A stretch of DNA of 64,000 nucleotides. It comes from Sycon ciliatum. Taxonomy: Eukaryota; Porifera; Calcarea; Leucosolenida; Sycettidae. Both the position numbers and the translations under genes were made by a program. The notes beneath the pieces were generated by a model. That model did no database searches. It worked only from the letters and a program-made list of their open reading frames with translations, and was not told where the DNA came from. This document shows, piece by piece, positions 44,733-55,987 of the stretch (positions are counted from its first letter, which is position 1; each line of letters opens with the position of its first letter). The stretch lies in assembly GCF_964019385.1 (NCBI RefSeq), contig NC_088646.1, positions 41,150,563 through 41,214,562 of the forward strand, given 5' to 3'.

Positions 44733-47217
44733 ATGGACGAGTTTCTTCGTGATTACTGTCCCTTCTCAGTCCATCAGAAACGTGCGGTGTTTGGTGCTGG
44801 GCTGGTAGCTTTTCTCAACGCTTTTCCAACTGTAGTTCTTGTGTTCATTGGTACCAACCCCGCCTGGCATTGTCGTGAGGATGATCGCACTAGCGAGCTA
44901 GGAACAGTGACTGACGCTGAATACTTGCACGTTAGTCGCAGCACGTCGTTGCACGCTATAGCCAGTATAGCACGCACTAAGCGATCAGACTGCGAACGGC
45001 TTGCGTTGGGCGAGTGCTCAGTGACGTATGAAGAACCCTGGGCTACTGCAAGTGCCGAGGTAAGACTGTCCGTCACCATGGCTACTACATACTGATGATA
45101 GTTATAGTATTAGCTGGCCAACGGGCATGGATAACCTCCCATTCATCTGTAATCTATCTCCCGTAATTTGCTCGGACAAATCTCTCAAACAATTCCATTG
45201 GGTGACTAATTGTTTTAACCAACAGAGCAGTAAAGCCAATTGCTCAGAAAAACTTCGCAAAGGCCCCGGGGAAACAAAAGAAAAACCGGGACACGGTGCA
45301 AGTAATCAACAACATACAATATATACATTATTCAGTCAGCCACAATGGATGCCTCCGCAGCGACTACGGCTGTAGACGACACGACAGGGGCATGGGCAGA
45401 AAAAACATGGATCAGGTACCACCCACACACACATTACACTGGCCCGTATTAGCGCTACGCTGAGACGACACCGGATGAACGGCATGGTGAGGGAGTAGGA
45501 CTCACCGGTCTTCTCTGCTAGCAACGCGGCAATTCTCTTGTATAGAGCTGATGCACACTGTGACTTGCTCATACCACCGGTGGTATAGAACACGGCCGGG
45601 ACAAACGAGGCGTGCTCCACATCACACAAGCGCTGTTTGTAAGCCCGCTTCTTTGCTCTACCATTACGGACGTAGGCGACGGAGATGGAGGAAAGATTTG
45701 AGGGCGCAAATGGGTTGAAGCCCCTTACATCTATACACGTGCGTTCAAATCGTCCTCCCCACATCCCGTTAGCGGCCACGTCCAATCTGGTTGCGGCATC
45801 GTGAATAGCTGTGAGATTATAGAGCTGGTCAGCCGACAGAGGTTCAGAGTGCGGCTCAACAGAGGCTCAGAGTGCGGCTCAACAGAGACACTGTTAGCCA
45901 CTCTCTTCTAGAAGCCAGCTGTCACGTCCCCAATTTCCATGGGTTGGATGCTGGGATACCCACCAGTCGGGCAGCTCAAGGCATGGGCGATGGTGAACTG
46001 GCTCCCACAAGAGCAGGTAGACGGCATGTGTGCTAATCTCTAGTTGTAACGGGGATGCAAACCATCCCGAAACTCTGCCTTCGCCGAGAAGGGCGCCTCA
46101 GTTTGGTTGACCTGCCGATGCGTGCGTGTGTGTGTGTAAGTGGATATGTGTATGTGTGTGTATGTGTATGTGTGTGTATGTGTGTGTGTGTGTGTGTTAT
46201 TGATGACTGACCCATACTAGTTGAGCACCCACAGTGACCCACAGTGACCCACAGTGACCTGGGGACCTACATGTGCTTTTAAATGCCGGAATTTAGCAAT
46301 CGCTAGTTCATGCACAACACGGTCTGCTGTGCTGATACAGCTGGTGTGCGTGTGTTCTATTGGTTGTTTGCAGTTTGGATTGATCTGTGAGCATGAAGCT
46401 GCTTCAAGCTATGCTCAGTCCTTCTACTTCTTCGGCATGCTATTGGGTAGCTGGCTGTCTGGATGGTGTTCGGATATGTATGGCCGCCGACGGGCTCTTC
46501 TACTGGGATTGTTTGTGGCTACACTGGCGTCACTATGGACAACGATTACGTCATCATTTGCAACATTTGCCCTTTCAAGGTTTGCAGCGGGTGAGTGCGG
46601 TCACATGACCTCAGTTGCACATCTTTTAAGCTTTGTGTGGTTCTTTTTTAAGCCAGTAAAGTAAAGACCGCCCGCGACTGTACAAAGTTGGCAGACGCCA
46701 GCACGAACGGTGTACCAATTCAAGAACGTATCGCTTCTATGAGTGGGCGGAACAAATGAAGATGACGTCGCAGTAATCTGGGAGCACCCCCCCCCCCCCC
46801 CCCTCTCATACCAGATCCTGTGCACGCCCCTGTATCACTATCATTCTAATATTAGCTCAATGCCATGCTATATACATGCACCTTGAAGTACTGGACGAGT
46901 AGATCAATAATACAATCTCTTGGCCACCGTCCAGATAATGTTCTTCAGTGGGAGACAGGCTACTCTCGTCACAGGTCACAGGTCACAGGTATCCGTGCAT
47001 GTACTTCAGTTAGTCTTGCCCTGGTTTGTAAGTAAGAGCCGGCTACAACCTGCAGCATACTGAACACGGAGGGGGTGGGGGATACCTCAACCTGTTCAAA
47101 CGGTATACTGTGCACGCTGTATATGATGGTGTCAGATTTAGGTTCTATTTTACAAGAAGCTATTGACCTTCTCCTACCCAGCAATGTGATCATTGAGTGT
47201 ATGCCTGATTTCTGTGT

Positions 47218-47262
<45 letters not shown>

Positions 47263-50200
47263 CGTGTGTGTGCACGTGTGTGCGTGTGTGTGCACGTGTG
47301 TATTGCTGCAGGTGTTGGTGTTATGTGCGCTGGTGTAGTTAACAATATAGTGGCTAGTGAAGCTGTAGCGCCCTCATACCGATCCCTTACGACTTCGCTA
47401 ATGCACCTGGGATTCTGCCTCGGTATGACTGTCACACCAGCATTGGCGTATGCCTGGTCAGACAATTGGCGTGTGCTGATGAGAAACATCACACTAATCA
47501 CCATGGCGTCCTCTGCTCTGGTCTATGTGTAAGTCCTAAGTCACATGACTGCTGATGCAGTGGATGTGCTATCACATGACGAGTGATGTCATCGCATGCC
47601 CAATGTGATCATCGTGCATAGTAGTAGATTTTTATTATTTTACTATGGGAGTCCCAACAGGCGTTGCCTTTTTACTGGGAACCCTAGGTGCATTTTACCA
47701 TGTTTACATACAGAGTAAGAGACGGGGCCTAACGGCAGTCAGTGGGAAGAGCATTCCACCTGTCTGCCGCCAGGAAAGAAGTAGAACGCATGCCATATTG
47801 CGTAGAAACAGGCGGAAGAACTAATGCACGCTGTGCCTGGCCGCGCGTGCGAGCCTGGTGTCCAGGCAAAGCAGCCCTAAGCTGGAACAAGGATTGGAGA
47901 AGGGGACTAGCAAGATGTGGGGTCAAGCAGCGGTACACGAAAACGTAGAGTTTAAGATTTATGCGCTGTTCAAAAGAATAGAGATGATATTTGCGGAGAA
48001 CAATTTCAGTAGACATCATACGGTCAAACCCAAAAACCTTTTTCATTGCTATGTGACTGACCGCCACGATCTTATTGAACAGGGTGGCGCTGAGACAGTG
48101 CAGATAAGCGTTACTGGCATAGTCGAGAGTCGATTGCACAATGGATAAATAGAACGTCCTCTTCGCTTCAGGTGTTAGGTGCATAGTGTTATATCTCCAG
48201 TGACACCATGATCACATGACCAGGTGATCACATGACCAGATGATCACATGACCAGGTGATCACATGACCAGGTGATCACATGACCATCGTTAGTATACAG
48301 GTTACACACACCGTCACACACATACGCACGCACGCACACACTTTTCCGGCCTTGGTCATGCCGCTGTTAGCTTGTTTTTATGGATGCGTCGCCATTGGCA
48401 CTGTTCCGCTGAGGACAAATACTTACTTTTACTCTGGAATATGTCTGCAGCCTATTGCAGAGCAGCAACGCCGGATTAAATCGGTTGCCGTGGTGTTGTA
48501 TGTTGCCATGGTGTTGTATGTTGCCATGGTGTTGCATGTTGCCATGGTGTTGCATGTTGCCACTGTGTTGATTGGTGCAGGTGGGTATGTGAGACACCAT
48601 TCTGGCTGCAGGTGCACAAGAAGCAATCAGAACTGCGCATTCTCCTGACCCGCTGGGTAGCAAGCAGTGGAAACACTGTGCCAGAAAGAGTGCTTAACAA
48701 TGTTATCACCGGCCGCAGTGCAACAACCCTATCACGATCTAGAACTGAGATTGGAGTGGAGAGTGAGACTGGTCGGCATGACGCTCAGTATGCTGGTGAT
48801 GCGGAGACTGTGCAGCTCGCAAGTCGCACAGGACAGTCGTTAGCGCAGCTCAAAGCCCTGCTGTCACCAGGTCTGAGATTCTATTCTCTTAGTATGCTGT
48901 GGGTCTGGTGAGTGCATGGAGGTTACAGTGGCTAAGCACTGCACATGCACACATGCTGCTCAGTTCTGCAACTCATACCACCCGGTACAGCATGTCATAT
49001 TTAGGGTCTGTTTTCTTTGGTCATTACGACGTAGAACCATTTTGATCAGATCAGAAATACAGTTCTTAGAGTTCACAGCCGCGTTGGCTTTGTACCTGCA
49101 AAACACATAGTATGGTGATTATCACCGTGAGCTAAGGGGCCGTCCGGGGTTACCGATTGTTTTTACAAAACGAAAAGTTTTAGTATTTTTCAGCCCCCAC
49201 CCACCCACCCACCTTTTCTGCAGGTAAAACGAATTCCAATAAAATATTGATGTCAATTTTCGACATCCAGAAGTAACTGGGCATTCTCAATCAGCATTCA
49301 ATAATTATTTTCAAAACGAAACTCCATCAAACCCACCCACCCACAAACGAAAACATTTCGTTTTGAAAATATTATTGGTAACCTTGGACGGCCCCTAATG
49401 CCATAAGTGAGGGTCCCTGGTTCAAGTCCTGGTGGTGACAGTCAATTTTTTCTTCAGACTTTCCCCGTTTGCATCTTCCTCAAACTAATGAATATTGTAT
49501 TAGCACTTCCCTTTCCCTTCTTCCTCATTTCTTGTTTCTTGTTTCTTGTTGACAGGTTCAGTATTTGTGTAATGTACTATGGACTCATCATGCACTTGGA
49601 CGGAGTTGGTAGCAATAAATACATCAGCTTCTTTCTGCTGGCCGCCGTGGAGATCCCCTCATCGGCAGCTGTCATTGTTGCTCTACGACATGTTGGACGT
49701 AAATCCTGTATCTTCTGGTGCCTGGTGATGACGACCGTGTTCTGTGCTTGTTCCGCATTCATTGCGCTGCTCAGCACCTGGACAGATTGTAAGTACAGTC
49801 ATGTACAGTGTAGTGTGTTGTGTGTAGTCCTCCATGTCCATGAGCCCTGTCCCTGCCCTGGTGGCACGTTCAGTACGCTAGCGGCTAGTGGGTTCCTATT
49901 TGTTTGCTTGCCGTGTGGATCGATTAGCGATTGTCAGTTACCGTTCCACAGCTCAGTGTTTGCGTCGTCTGATCATGCAGGTATTAGTGCTTGCTGCAGA
50001 AACGGTGCCACAGTTGACATTGCTATTGCCATTGATGTTACCATGGTTACCGGCTCAGCTAACATCTACTGCTGCTGCTGCTGCTGCTGGTGGTGGTGGT
50101 GTTGCTGCCACCGCTGCTGTTACTTCAACCACTACTGCCTGCTCGTATTGCTGCTACCGCTCCCACGGCCTTGCCATCTTCTGTTATCCGACTTGGCAAA

Positions 50201-53200
50201 CTCGATGCAGCCTGGCAGTTGGCTTTGCAGCCATACAGTCCACACGCCCTGTTCCCTTTGTCTGATTGTATCCAGGCATGTACTATGCATGTAACTGCCA
50301 GCTGCCCGGTGTTGTCCTGTACTGTGAAACCGAAAAGTTTAACGACCAAAACATTTAATAATAGCTATGAAAAGTATGGATGCCGCAGACATCACCACAC
50401 AACATGACAATTTGTTCAAGGTTTGAGAATGTGTGTTACCAGAATCGATTTTCAAAATTGGATTTTTAACCTTTGTTTTTCCCTTGATCACTTTACTTCC
50501 GTATTTTCACTGATGATCGGAGCTTGAAAATCGATTCTGGAAACACACATTCTCAAACCTTGAACAAATTGTCATGTTGCGTGGTGATGTCTGCGGCATT
50601 CAAACGATTCATAGCTATTATTAAACTTTTATCTCCACGTAGATTATGTGTATATGACCAAAACAACGTTTTTTTTGTATTTTTGGCATGATAACGTGCA
50701 GACAGTTTAACGATGGCTACCTGGCCACCCATGTGTATGCGCATCTTTAAAAAGACATTTCAAAGCAGGTTTACGATAACGTTTCTACAAACAACGGAAA
50801 AAGTGGTTGTTAAAACGTTAGACTTTGTGACTCATTAGACTTTCCGGTTTTACAGTATCAGGTTGGGCCAAGTCCTTGAATGGCCCTGTGCCTTAATGAT
50901 GTGTAACATTTCCTTCAGGCTGGTGTCATTCATTTACAACACCACTGTGTTTTCATGTGTCTGTTTGTTTTTGGTACTTTTGCTGCTACCCGTTTAGCTG
51001 AAGGTACATTGCCTGCTTTCAAACAGATCAACTGGCAACAGTCCGTTTCAAATTGGCAGTTGACTGTGTCGATTTGTGGCAAGTTTGCGGCATCAGCAGC
51101 ATTTTCTGTCCTGTATACGTACGTCCCGGAGTTGTTACCGACCCCGATACGGTAAGGCAGCTGGTCTGACGTATGACTTGACCGAGGTTGTAACATGCCC
51201 AATACTCTCTATGTGCTTCTCTGTATGGCGCATAGTGTATATCATGCAGCGGGCCGGCGCGGTGTGTCTTTCATTACGGTGTAGAAGTAGTAGTAGTATT
51301 CTTTTATTTTCCATCGGAAGCCTCAACGGTGATGAACACAACTTTTAAAGGGGAAGTTAAGGCTAAAATCAAATTTTCACGGTTGTAGTCTTCGGGGTGC
51401 TGAGTCGAATGGTCTTGGTCCGAGGAAGCTGAGACGCTCCATTCCTTCTTTATTCCCAATCGAACTCGCGCACTTCCACCGAAACTGGGTGACTGCGCCC
51501 TACTAGATGGGGATTTGTATGCAAAATGTCACTAAAAGCGCCATTTCGTTCTTATAAAAGCACGGATGACCGCGATTGGCCCATATGTTGTAGTCTTTTG
51601 GACGCTGAGTCGACTGGTTTTGGTCCGAGAATGCTGCAATGCAGCGTTCCTCCATTATTCCCAATCGAACATGGTTGAAAAAGCGGTCACGTGCTCTTGC
51701 AGTACACCAGCCACCTGGTCACCGTGCCTAGCGGCCCTAGCCTAGCGCCTGCAGGGTACAACTTACAGCCTGTTTGACCTTTTTTGGGTGCACTCCTGTC
51801 ACTTGAGTTGAACTCGAGTTGAACCTTGGTGTGAAAGTTCTCGCCTGCTGGCGCGGTGACCAGGTGACTTTGGCACGCAGGAACACGTGACCGCCTGTTC
51901 AACCATGTTCGATTGGGAATAAAGGAGGAATGCTGCATCGCAGCATTCTTGCACCAAAACCAGTCGACTCAGCGTCCAAAAGACTACAACATATGGGCCA
52001 ATTGCGGTCATCCATGCTTTTATAAGAACGAAATGGCGCTTTTAGTGACATTTTGCATACAAATACCCATCTAATAGGGCGCAGTCACCCAGTTTCGGTG
52101 GAAGTGCGCGAGTTCGATTGGGAATAAAGGAGGAATGGAGAGTCTCAGCTTCCTCGGACCAAGACCATTCGACTCAGCACCTCGAAGACTACAACTGGTG
52201 AAAATTTGATCTTAGCCTGAACTTCCCCTTTAAAGGGGAAGTTAAGGCAAAAATTAAAATTTCACCAGTTGTAGTCTTCGGGGTGCTGAGTCAAATGGTC
52301 GTGGTCCGAGGAAGCTGAGACGCTCCCTTCCTACTTGAATCCCAATCGAACTCGCGCACTTCCACCGAAACTGGGTGACTGCGCCCTACTAGATGGGGAT
52401 TTGTATGCAAAATGTCACTAAAAGCGCCATTTCGTTCTTATAATAGCACGGATGACCGCGATTGGCCCATATGTTGTAGTCTTTTGGACGCTGAGTCGAT
52501 TGGTTTTGGTCCGAAAAGGCTGCGATGCAGCGTTCCTCCTTTATTCCCAATCGAACATGGTTGAACAAGCGGTCACGTGCTCCTGCGTACGCCAGTCACC
52601 TGGTCACCGTGCATGCAGGGTACAACTTACTAGCCTGTTTGACCTTTTTTGGGTGCAATCCTGTCACTCGAGTTGAACTCGAGTTGAACCTTGGTGTGAA
52701 AGCTCTCGCCTGCTGGCGTGGTGACCAGGTGATTTGGGCACCCAGGAGCACGTGACCGCTTCTTCAACCATGTTCGATTGGGAATAAAGGAGGAACGCTG
52801 CATCGCAGCCTTTTCGGACCAAAACCAGTCGACTCAGCGTCCAAAAGACTACAACATATGGGCCAATCGCGGTCATCCGTGCTTTTATAAGAACGAAACG
52901 GCGCTTTTAGTGACATTTTGCATACAAATCCCCATCTAGTAGGGCGCAGTCACCCAGTTTCGGTGGAAGTGCGCGAGTTCGATTGGGATTCAAGTAGGAA
53001 GGGAGCGTCTCAGCTTCCTCGGACCACGACCATTCGACTCAGCACCCCGAAGACTACAACTGGTGAAATTTTAATTTTTGCCTTAACTTCCCCTTTAAGA
53101 GGGCCGATAGCAGAGTAGTGGGGTGTGGGTTGAGAAAAATAATAATAAAAAGTTTAGATATTTAAATATTAGGTGTCCGGCAATCACGGCTACAGTTGTA

Positions 53201-53894
53201 GTTGTCTGTGCCGCATTGTCACTATGGGCACTGCTAGGCTGTGTGTGCAGGTGCAGGTACTAAGTGTTAGTACATGTCACCTGCAGAGCCAGTATACACC
53301 CAGAGCCAGTATACACCCAGAGCCAGGCGTCGGTCCAGTCATCAAGCTAAAACATGCACAGTTGTAGACTAGCATAATTCTCCCCTCGGCCGATCAGGTG
53401 TCCTTGCTGTTTTAACGGCTTTGGCGTTATCTCAATATTTCAGTTCATGTCTCAGGAGTAATGATTATTTCTAATAAAAAGAGCGACGAATGAAAACGGA
53501 ATATTGAAATGAAGAAAAGGACCGGCTAACAGATCACCTGACTTTTTGCTGTCTGTTCTGTTTTCACTCTGGCAGGACCAGTGGACTGAGTGTTTGTGTA
53601 ACAGTTTCACGGGCTGGTGCAATTATGTCACCGCTTGTGCTGTCCTTGGTAAGATCTGTCATGATGATCTGTCGTCGTGGTGATCTGTCGTGGTGATAGT
53701 AGTCATGGTGATCTGTTGTGGTGATCTGTCGTTGTGATACGGTAGTAGTGGTGGCGGAGGTGCAACGGTGGTGTGCATGGGTGGGTGGGGGAGAGGCTGT
53801 GACATTGGCAGTGTGGTGTCAGTGCTGGGGTATTGCCATTGTCGTGTGTGACTTTTTGTCCCGGAACAGGAATGAACCCTGGCCGGTAACCTTT

Positions 53895-53934
<40 letters not shown>

Positions 53935-54438
53935 GAGAGAGAGAGAGAGATTGAGAGAGAGAGAGAGAGATTGAGAGAGAGAGAGAGAGAGAGAGAGAAT
54001 CGCAAAGTAACACCCTCCTTAGTTCTTACTATGCATGCACCTGTCAAGCAGACAATTGCAACCAGTTGTAAAAGTTGATGTCATCCTCATTGAATCCAGA
54101 CTGAGGTTGCTGACTCCTTGAACAGTGTGTCCAAACACTGTGGTACATGTGTATGTGTGTGTGTGTAGAGGGGTGGGGGATGACCAGTACTCTGCCCAAA
54201 TGTAAAGCATTAATTTCTTCAGACTTGTTTCTTTTGAAATACCAATTCTGGCATTCTCACTGTGCCTGATCGTTTCTTGTTGCAGGCTCAGAGTCACCAC
54301 GCGACAGCACCATACTTAGTGTATGTGCTCTTTGGAACCATGTCCTGTCTTGCCATATATGGCATGCCAGAGACACGGCATCGTGGACTACCAGATACTG
54401 TTCAGGATTTACACAGGCTGATCGGGAGTCCTGGATGA
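44733..54438 (+). CDS. SLC22-family transporter, copy B (complete, 8 exons)
   Basis: Exons: 44733-45059, 46374-46590, 47312-47528, 48581-48907, 49556-49788, 50998-51151, 53576-53648, 54286-54438. They give 566 residues and TGA, with intron phases identical to copy A. The first extracellular loop is long and has Trp-His-Cys. The loop 2-3 motif is Asp-Met-Tyr-Gly-Arg-Arg (143-148). The loop 6-7 motif is Glu-Thr-Pro-Phe-Trp (258-262), so the usual Ser and Arg of ESPRW are both replaced. Exon 4 is 75 bp longer than in copy A, giving a larger cytosolic loop between the two halves. Pro-Glu-Leu-Leu-Pro-Thr (484-489) is kept. The introns carry most of the mobile elements of the window. The exon 4 start was placed at 48581 because only that acceptor gives an ESPRW-like motif in frame; a second AG at 48611 is a possible alternative. 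Confidence 0.87.
45336..46090 (-). mobile_element. Broken reverse-transcriptase C-terminal region of a retroelement
   Basis: The minus strand encodes pieces of a well-known retroelement tail: Cys-Ser-Cys-Gly followed by His-Ala-Leu-Ser-Cys-Pro-x-Gly-Gly (a Cys/His zinc-binding pattern), then Asp-Val-Ala-Ala-Asn-Gly-x-Trp-Gly-Gly-Arg-Phe-Glu and Asp-Val-Arg-x-Phe-Asn-Pro. The downstream part (45336-45785) is open. Upstream there are in-frame stops near 46040 and 45910, and a 23-bp tandem duplication near 45841-45886 shifts the frame. It is inactive. It lies in intron 1 of copy B, opposite to the gene. Confidence 0.8.
47214..47302 (+). repeat. (GT)n run next to the exon 3 acceptor of copy B
   Basis: GT with some GC and GCAC steps, followed by TTGCTGCAG and exon 3 at 47312. 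Confidence 0.95.
47625..48187 (-). mobile_element. 5'-truncated non-LTR retrotransposon (same family as 9838-10078)
   Basis: The minus strand has 152 open codons of the C-terminal reverse-transcriptase region (connection-domain-like Asp-Tyr-Ala-Ser-Asn-Ala-Tyr; near the end Phe-Leu-Ala-Ala-Asp-Arg-Trp-Asn). Then comes a 3' end with CCCAGTAAAAAGGCAACGCC and TAAAATAATAAA that matches the copy at 9838. It is truncated at about 48187 and lies in intron 3 of copy B. Confidence 0.8.
48209..48286 (+). repeat. 16-bp tandem repeat, about five copies
   Basis: The unit is TGATCACATGACCAGG. Each unit holds the palindrome TGATCA next to CACATGACC. Confidence 0.9.
48481..48572 (+). repeat. 18-bp minisatellite ending at the exon 4 acceptor of copy B
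   Basis: About five copies of TGTTGTATGTTGCCATGG variants end 8 bases before exon 4 at 48581, where a polypyrimidine tract would normally sit. Confidence 0.9.
49136..49395. mobile_element. Harbinger-like MITE, 260 bp, TAA target duplication
   Basis: The ends GGGGCCGTCC (left) and GGACGGCCCC (right) are inverted, followed inwards by GGGGTTACC and GGTAACC. TAA flanks both ends (49133-49135 and 49396-49398), the target duplication of PIF/Harbinger. It is the intact relative of 1387-2617. It lies in intron 4 of copy B. Confidence 0.8.
49399..49490 (+). mobile_element. SINE-B fragment (tRNA-like repeat)
   Basis: It contains GGTCCCTGGTTCAAGTCCTG, which includes a B box, and then CTTCAGACTTTCCCCGTTTG. 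Related copies are at 61693 (+) and 62440 (-). It abuts the Harbinger-like MITE. Confidence 0.6.
50322..50855. mobile_element. TA-flanked foldback MITE, 534 bp
   Basis: The outer ends CTGTGAAACCGAAAAGTTTA and TAGACTTTCCGGTTTTACAG are inverted and flanked by TA. Inside is a second, longer inverted repeat of about 100 bp (50353-50453 against 50525-50632) around a short loop. It is non-coding and lies in intron 5 of copy B. A (CTG)n/(GTG)n run just before it (50070-50102) is separate. Confidence 0.8.
51349..52229. mobile_element. Palindromic TTAA-flanked MITE, copy 1 (881 bp)
   Basis: TTAA at 51345-51348 and 52230-52233. The left end AGGGGAAGTTAAGG is the inverse of the right end, and the two halves remain complementary over most of the length, meeting around the symmetric TTGAGTTGAACTCGAG near 51801. 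TTAA is the target duplication of piggyBac-type transposases. Open frames inside are mirror artefacts. It lies in intron 6 of copy B. Confidence 0.85.
52234..53094. mobile_element. Palindromic TTAA-flanked MITE, copy 2 (861 bp)
   Basis: It follows copy 1 directly and shares the TTAA at 52230-52233; the right TTAA is 53095-53098. It has the same structure and high identity to copy 1, including the central TCGAGTTGAACTCGAGTTGA. Its own two arms are closer to each other than to copy 1 in places (both have GGGATTCAAGTAGGAA near their outer ends, where copy 1 has a GGGAATAAAG form). Confidence 0.85.
53896..53999 (+). repeat. (GA)n microsatellite
   Basis: A GA run with periodic GTGA and TTGA interruptions in intron 7 of copy B. 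Confidence 0.95.
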
Positions 54439-55084
54439 CCAGACAGACTGTGTGACCCGCAGTACTGAGCCAGTAACGTGGCCACCATTCACAGTTATTA
54501 TTTATTGCAACATCTCAAGACTCAGGGGAAACACCGCCGGGCTAATGTGAAGCCGAGAGTGCGTGATAGACATCCACAATCACATCATGTGTGGCAGGGA
54601 TGTTCCATCACGGTCGCACTGCAAGAACAGCTGGATATAGTATATTCTGAGTCTGAGCATGCCTACTCTCTGCTTGGACCCTCTACTTCCTGCCCAGTGC
54701 TATGTGTGCCACTCAGGGTGAGCTTCAGCAGGTCCTGGGCCATCAGTGCGCTGTGAGTAGATGACAATTCGGGAAGATTGGCTCTTCTAAGAGCTCCGAA
54801 ACATTTACTTTGAACAGCTACCAGTAGCTAGGGGGCTGGCGATACCGGCCTGATAGCTAAGCGACAGTGGGCCAAGTTAATAGAGACTGCGAGGCGATGC
54901 TAGAGCTGGCAAAGGTCACATGATCATGAAAAGCCTTCAATGCAGTCATGAGATAAAAAATCATGAACTCGCTTTCAAATTATATCTTATCTCTATGATA
55001 ATATCTATTTAGAACGTGACCCCGGCAGTTTATGATACATGTACACATCCGCTGTCACATGCATGGTATGTCTTGCTTCTGCTG

Positions 55085-55196
55085 CCTTGCTCCTGGCCTT
55101 GGTTATTTATTCTCTAGGTGGCCAGCCTCGGTTATTTATTCTCTCAGGTGGCCAGTCGAGGTTATTTATTCTTCAGCTGACCAGTCGAGGTTATCA
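55085..55196 (+). repeat. About 29-bp tandem repeat, three to four copies
   Basis: The phrases GGTTATTTATTCTCTCAGGT and GGCCAGTCGA recur with small changes. Confidence 0.85.
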
Positions 55197-55388
55197 AGTT
55201 ATTCTCTACTGGGATTGTCTTTATTGCTTTTGAGAAGTCCACAACCCAGGCTGTTGACCAAGCCATTACTCCCGGCATTAGTTTGTCCCCAGCTGCCTGC
55301 TATGATGTCACAATACAATGATCATCACGGAATGTTTTTTTGGGAAAAAGCTGCCAAATGGGTATCTACAGTATGTTCTGATCCGCAG

Positions 55389-55468
55389 AATTTATCATAA
55401 ATTTATCATAAATTTATCATAAATTTATCATAAATTTATCATAAATTTATCATAAATTTATCATAAAT
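55389..55468 (+). repeat. 11-bp tandem repeat, about seven copies
   Basis: The unit AATTTATCATA is repeated almost perfectly. Confidence 0.95.
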
Positions 55469-55809
55469 TCATTGTCAACTTGAACTGGTAGAATGCAGAA
55501 CATGATTGTGTTGGCTGCTGTAGTGGAGAGTACGTGGTGTATGACATCATCGGTGGCTCAGCGGCTTTCAGTGCCACTGCTATTCAGAAACTCCGGGGCC
55601 CCGTACTACTCTGAGCACCACCATTTAGTACCAGGGAGTCACACATACGTATTACTATAAACCCTGCCAGTCCCAGTCCCAGTGCCAGTCCCAGTCCCAG
55701 TCCCTGCATTATACTACATTCACGGTATAGCCTGGCTACCACTTGCACTGATCAGACTGGTTGGACAACACTAAACTTGATTTAAAAACTACCAGGTACC
55801 TAACTATTA

Positions 55810-55987
55810 CAGTGAAACTTGTCTAAGACGACCGCTCAAGGGACCTTCAAAACGTGGTCTCTGTTACCAGGTGGTCTCCTTATCCAGGGTCATTTGACTA
55901 GAAACGGCATCCCTTGGTACTGGTTGCAGTGGTCTTCTAGGACAGGTGGTCGCCTTATCCGAGTGGTCGCCTTGACAGGTTTTACTG
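55810..55987. mobile_element. pogo/Tigger-like MITE, 178 bp
   Basis: CAGTGAAACTTGTCTAAGAC at the left and CTTGACAGGTTTTACTG at the right are inverted and flanked by TA. GGTGGTC(T/G)CCTTATCC phrases recur inside. Confidence 0.75.

Noticed and set aside
49888-50280. Open frames with poly-Ala/Gly or poly-Leu around a (CTG)n/(GTG)n run in intron 5 of copy B
   Set aside because: They would break the conserved exon 5-exon 6 join; no matching segment exists in A or C and the frames depend on the triplet repeat.
51687-52876. Repeated 70- to 84-codon frames with Cys and Trp in both orientations
   Set aside because: They mirror each other because the TTAA elements are palindromic; no family resemblance.
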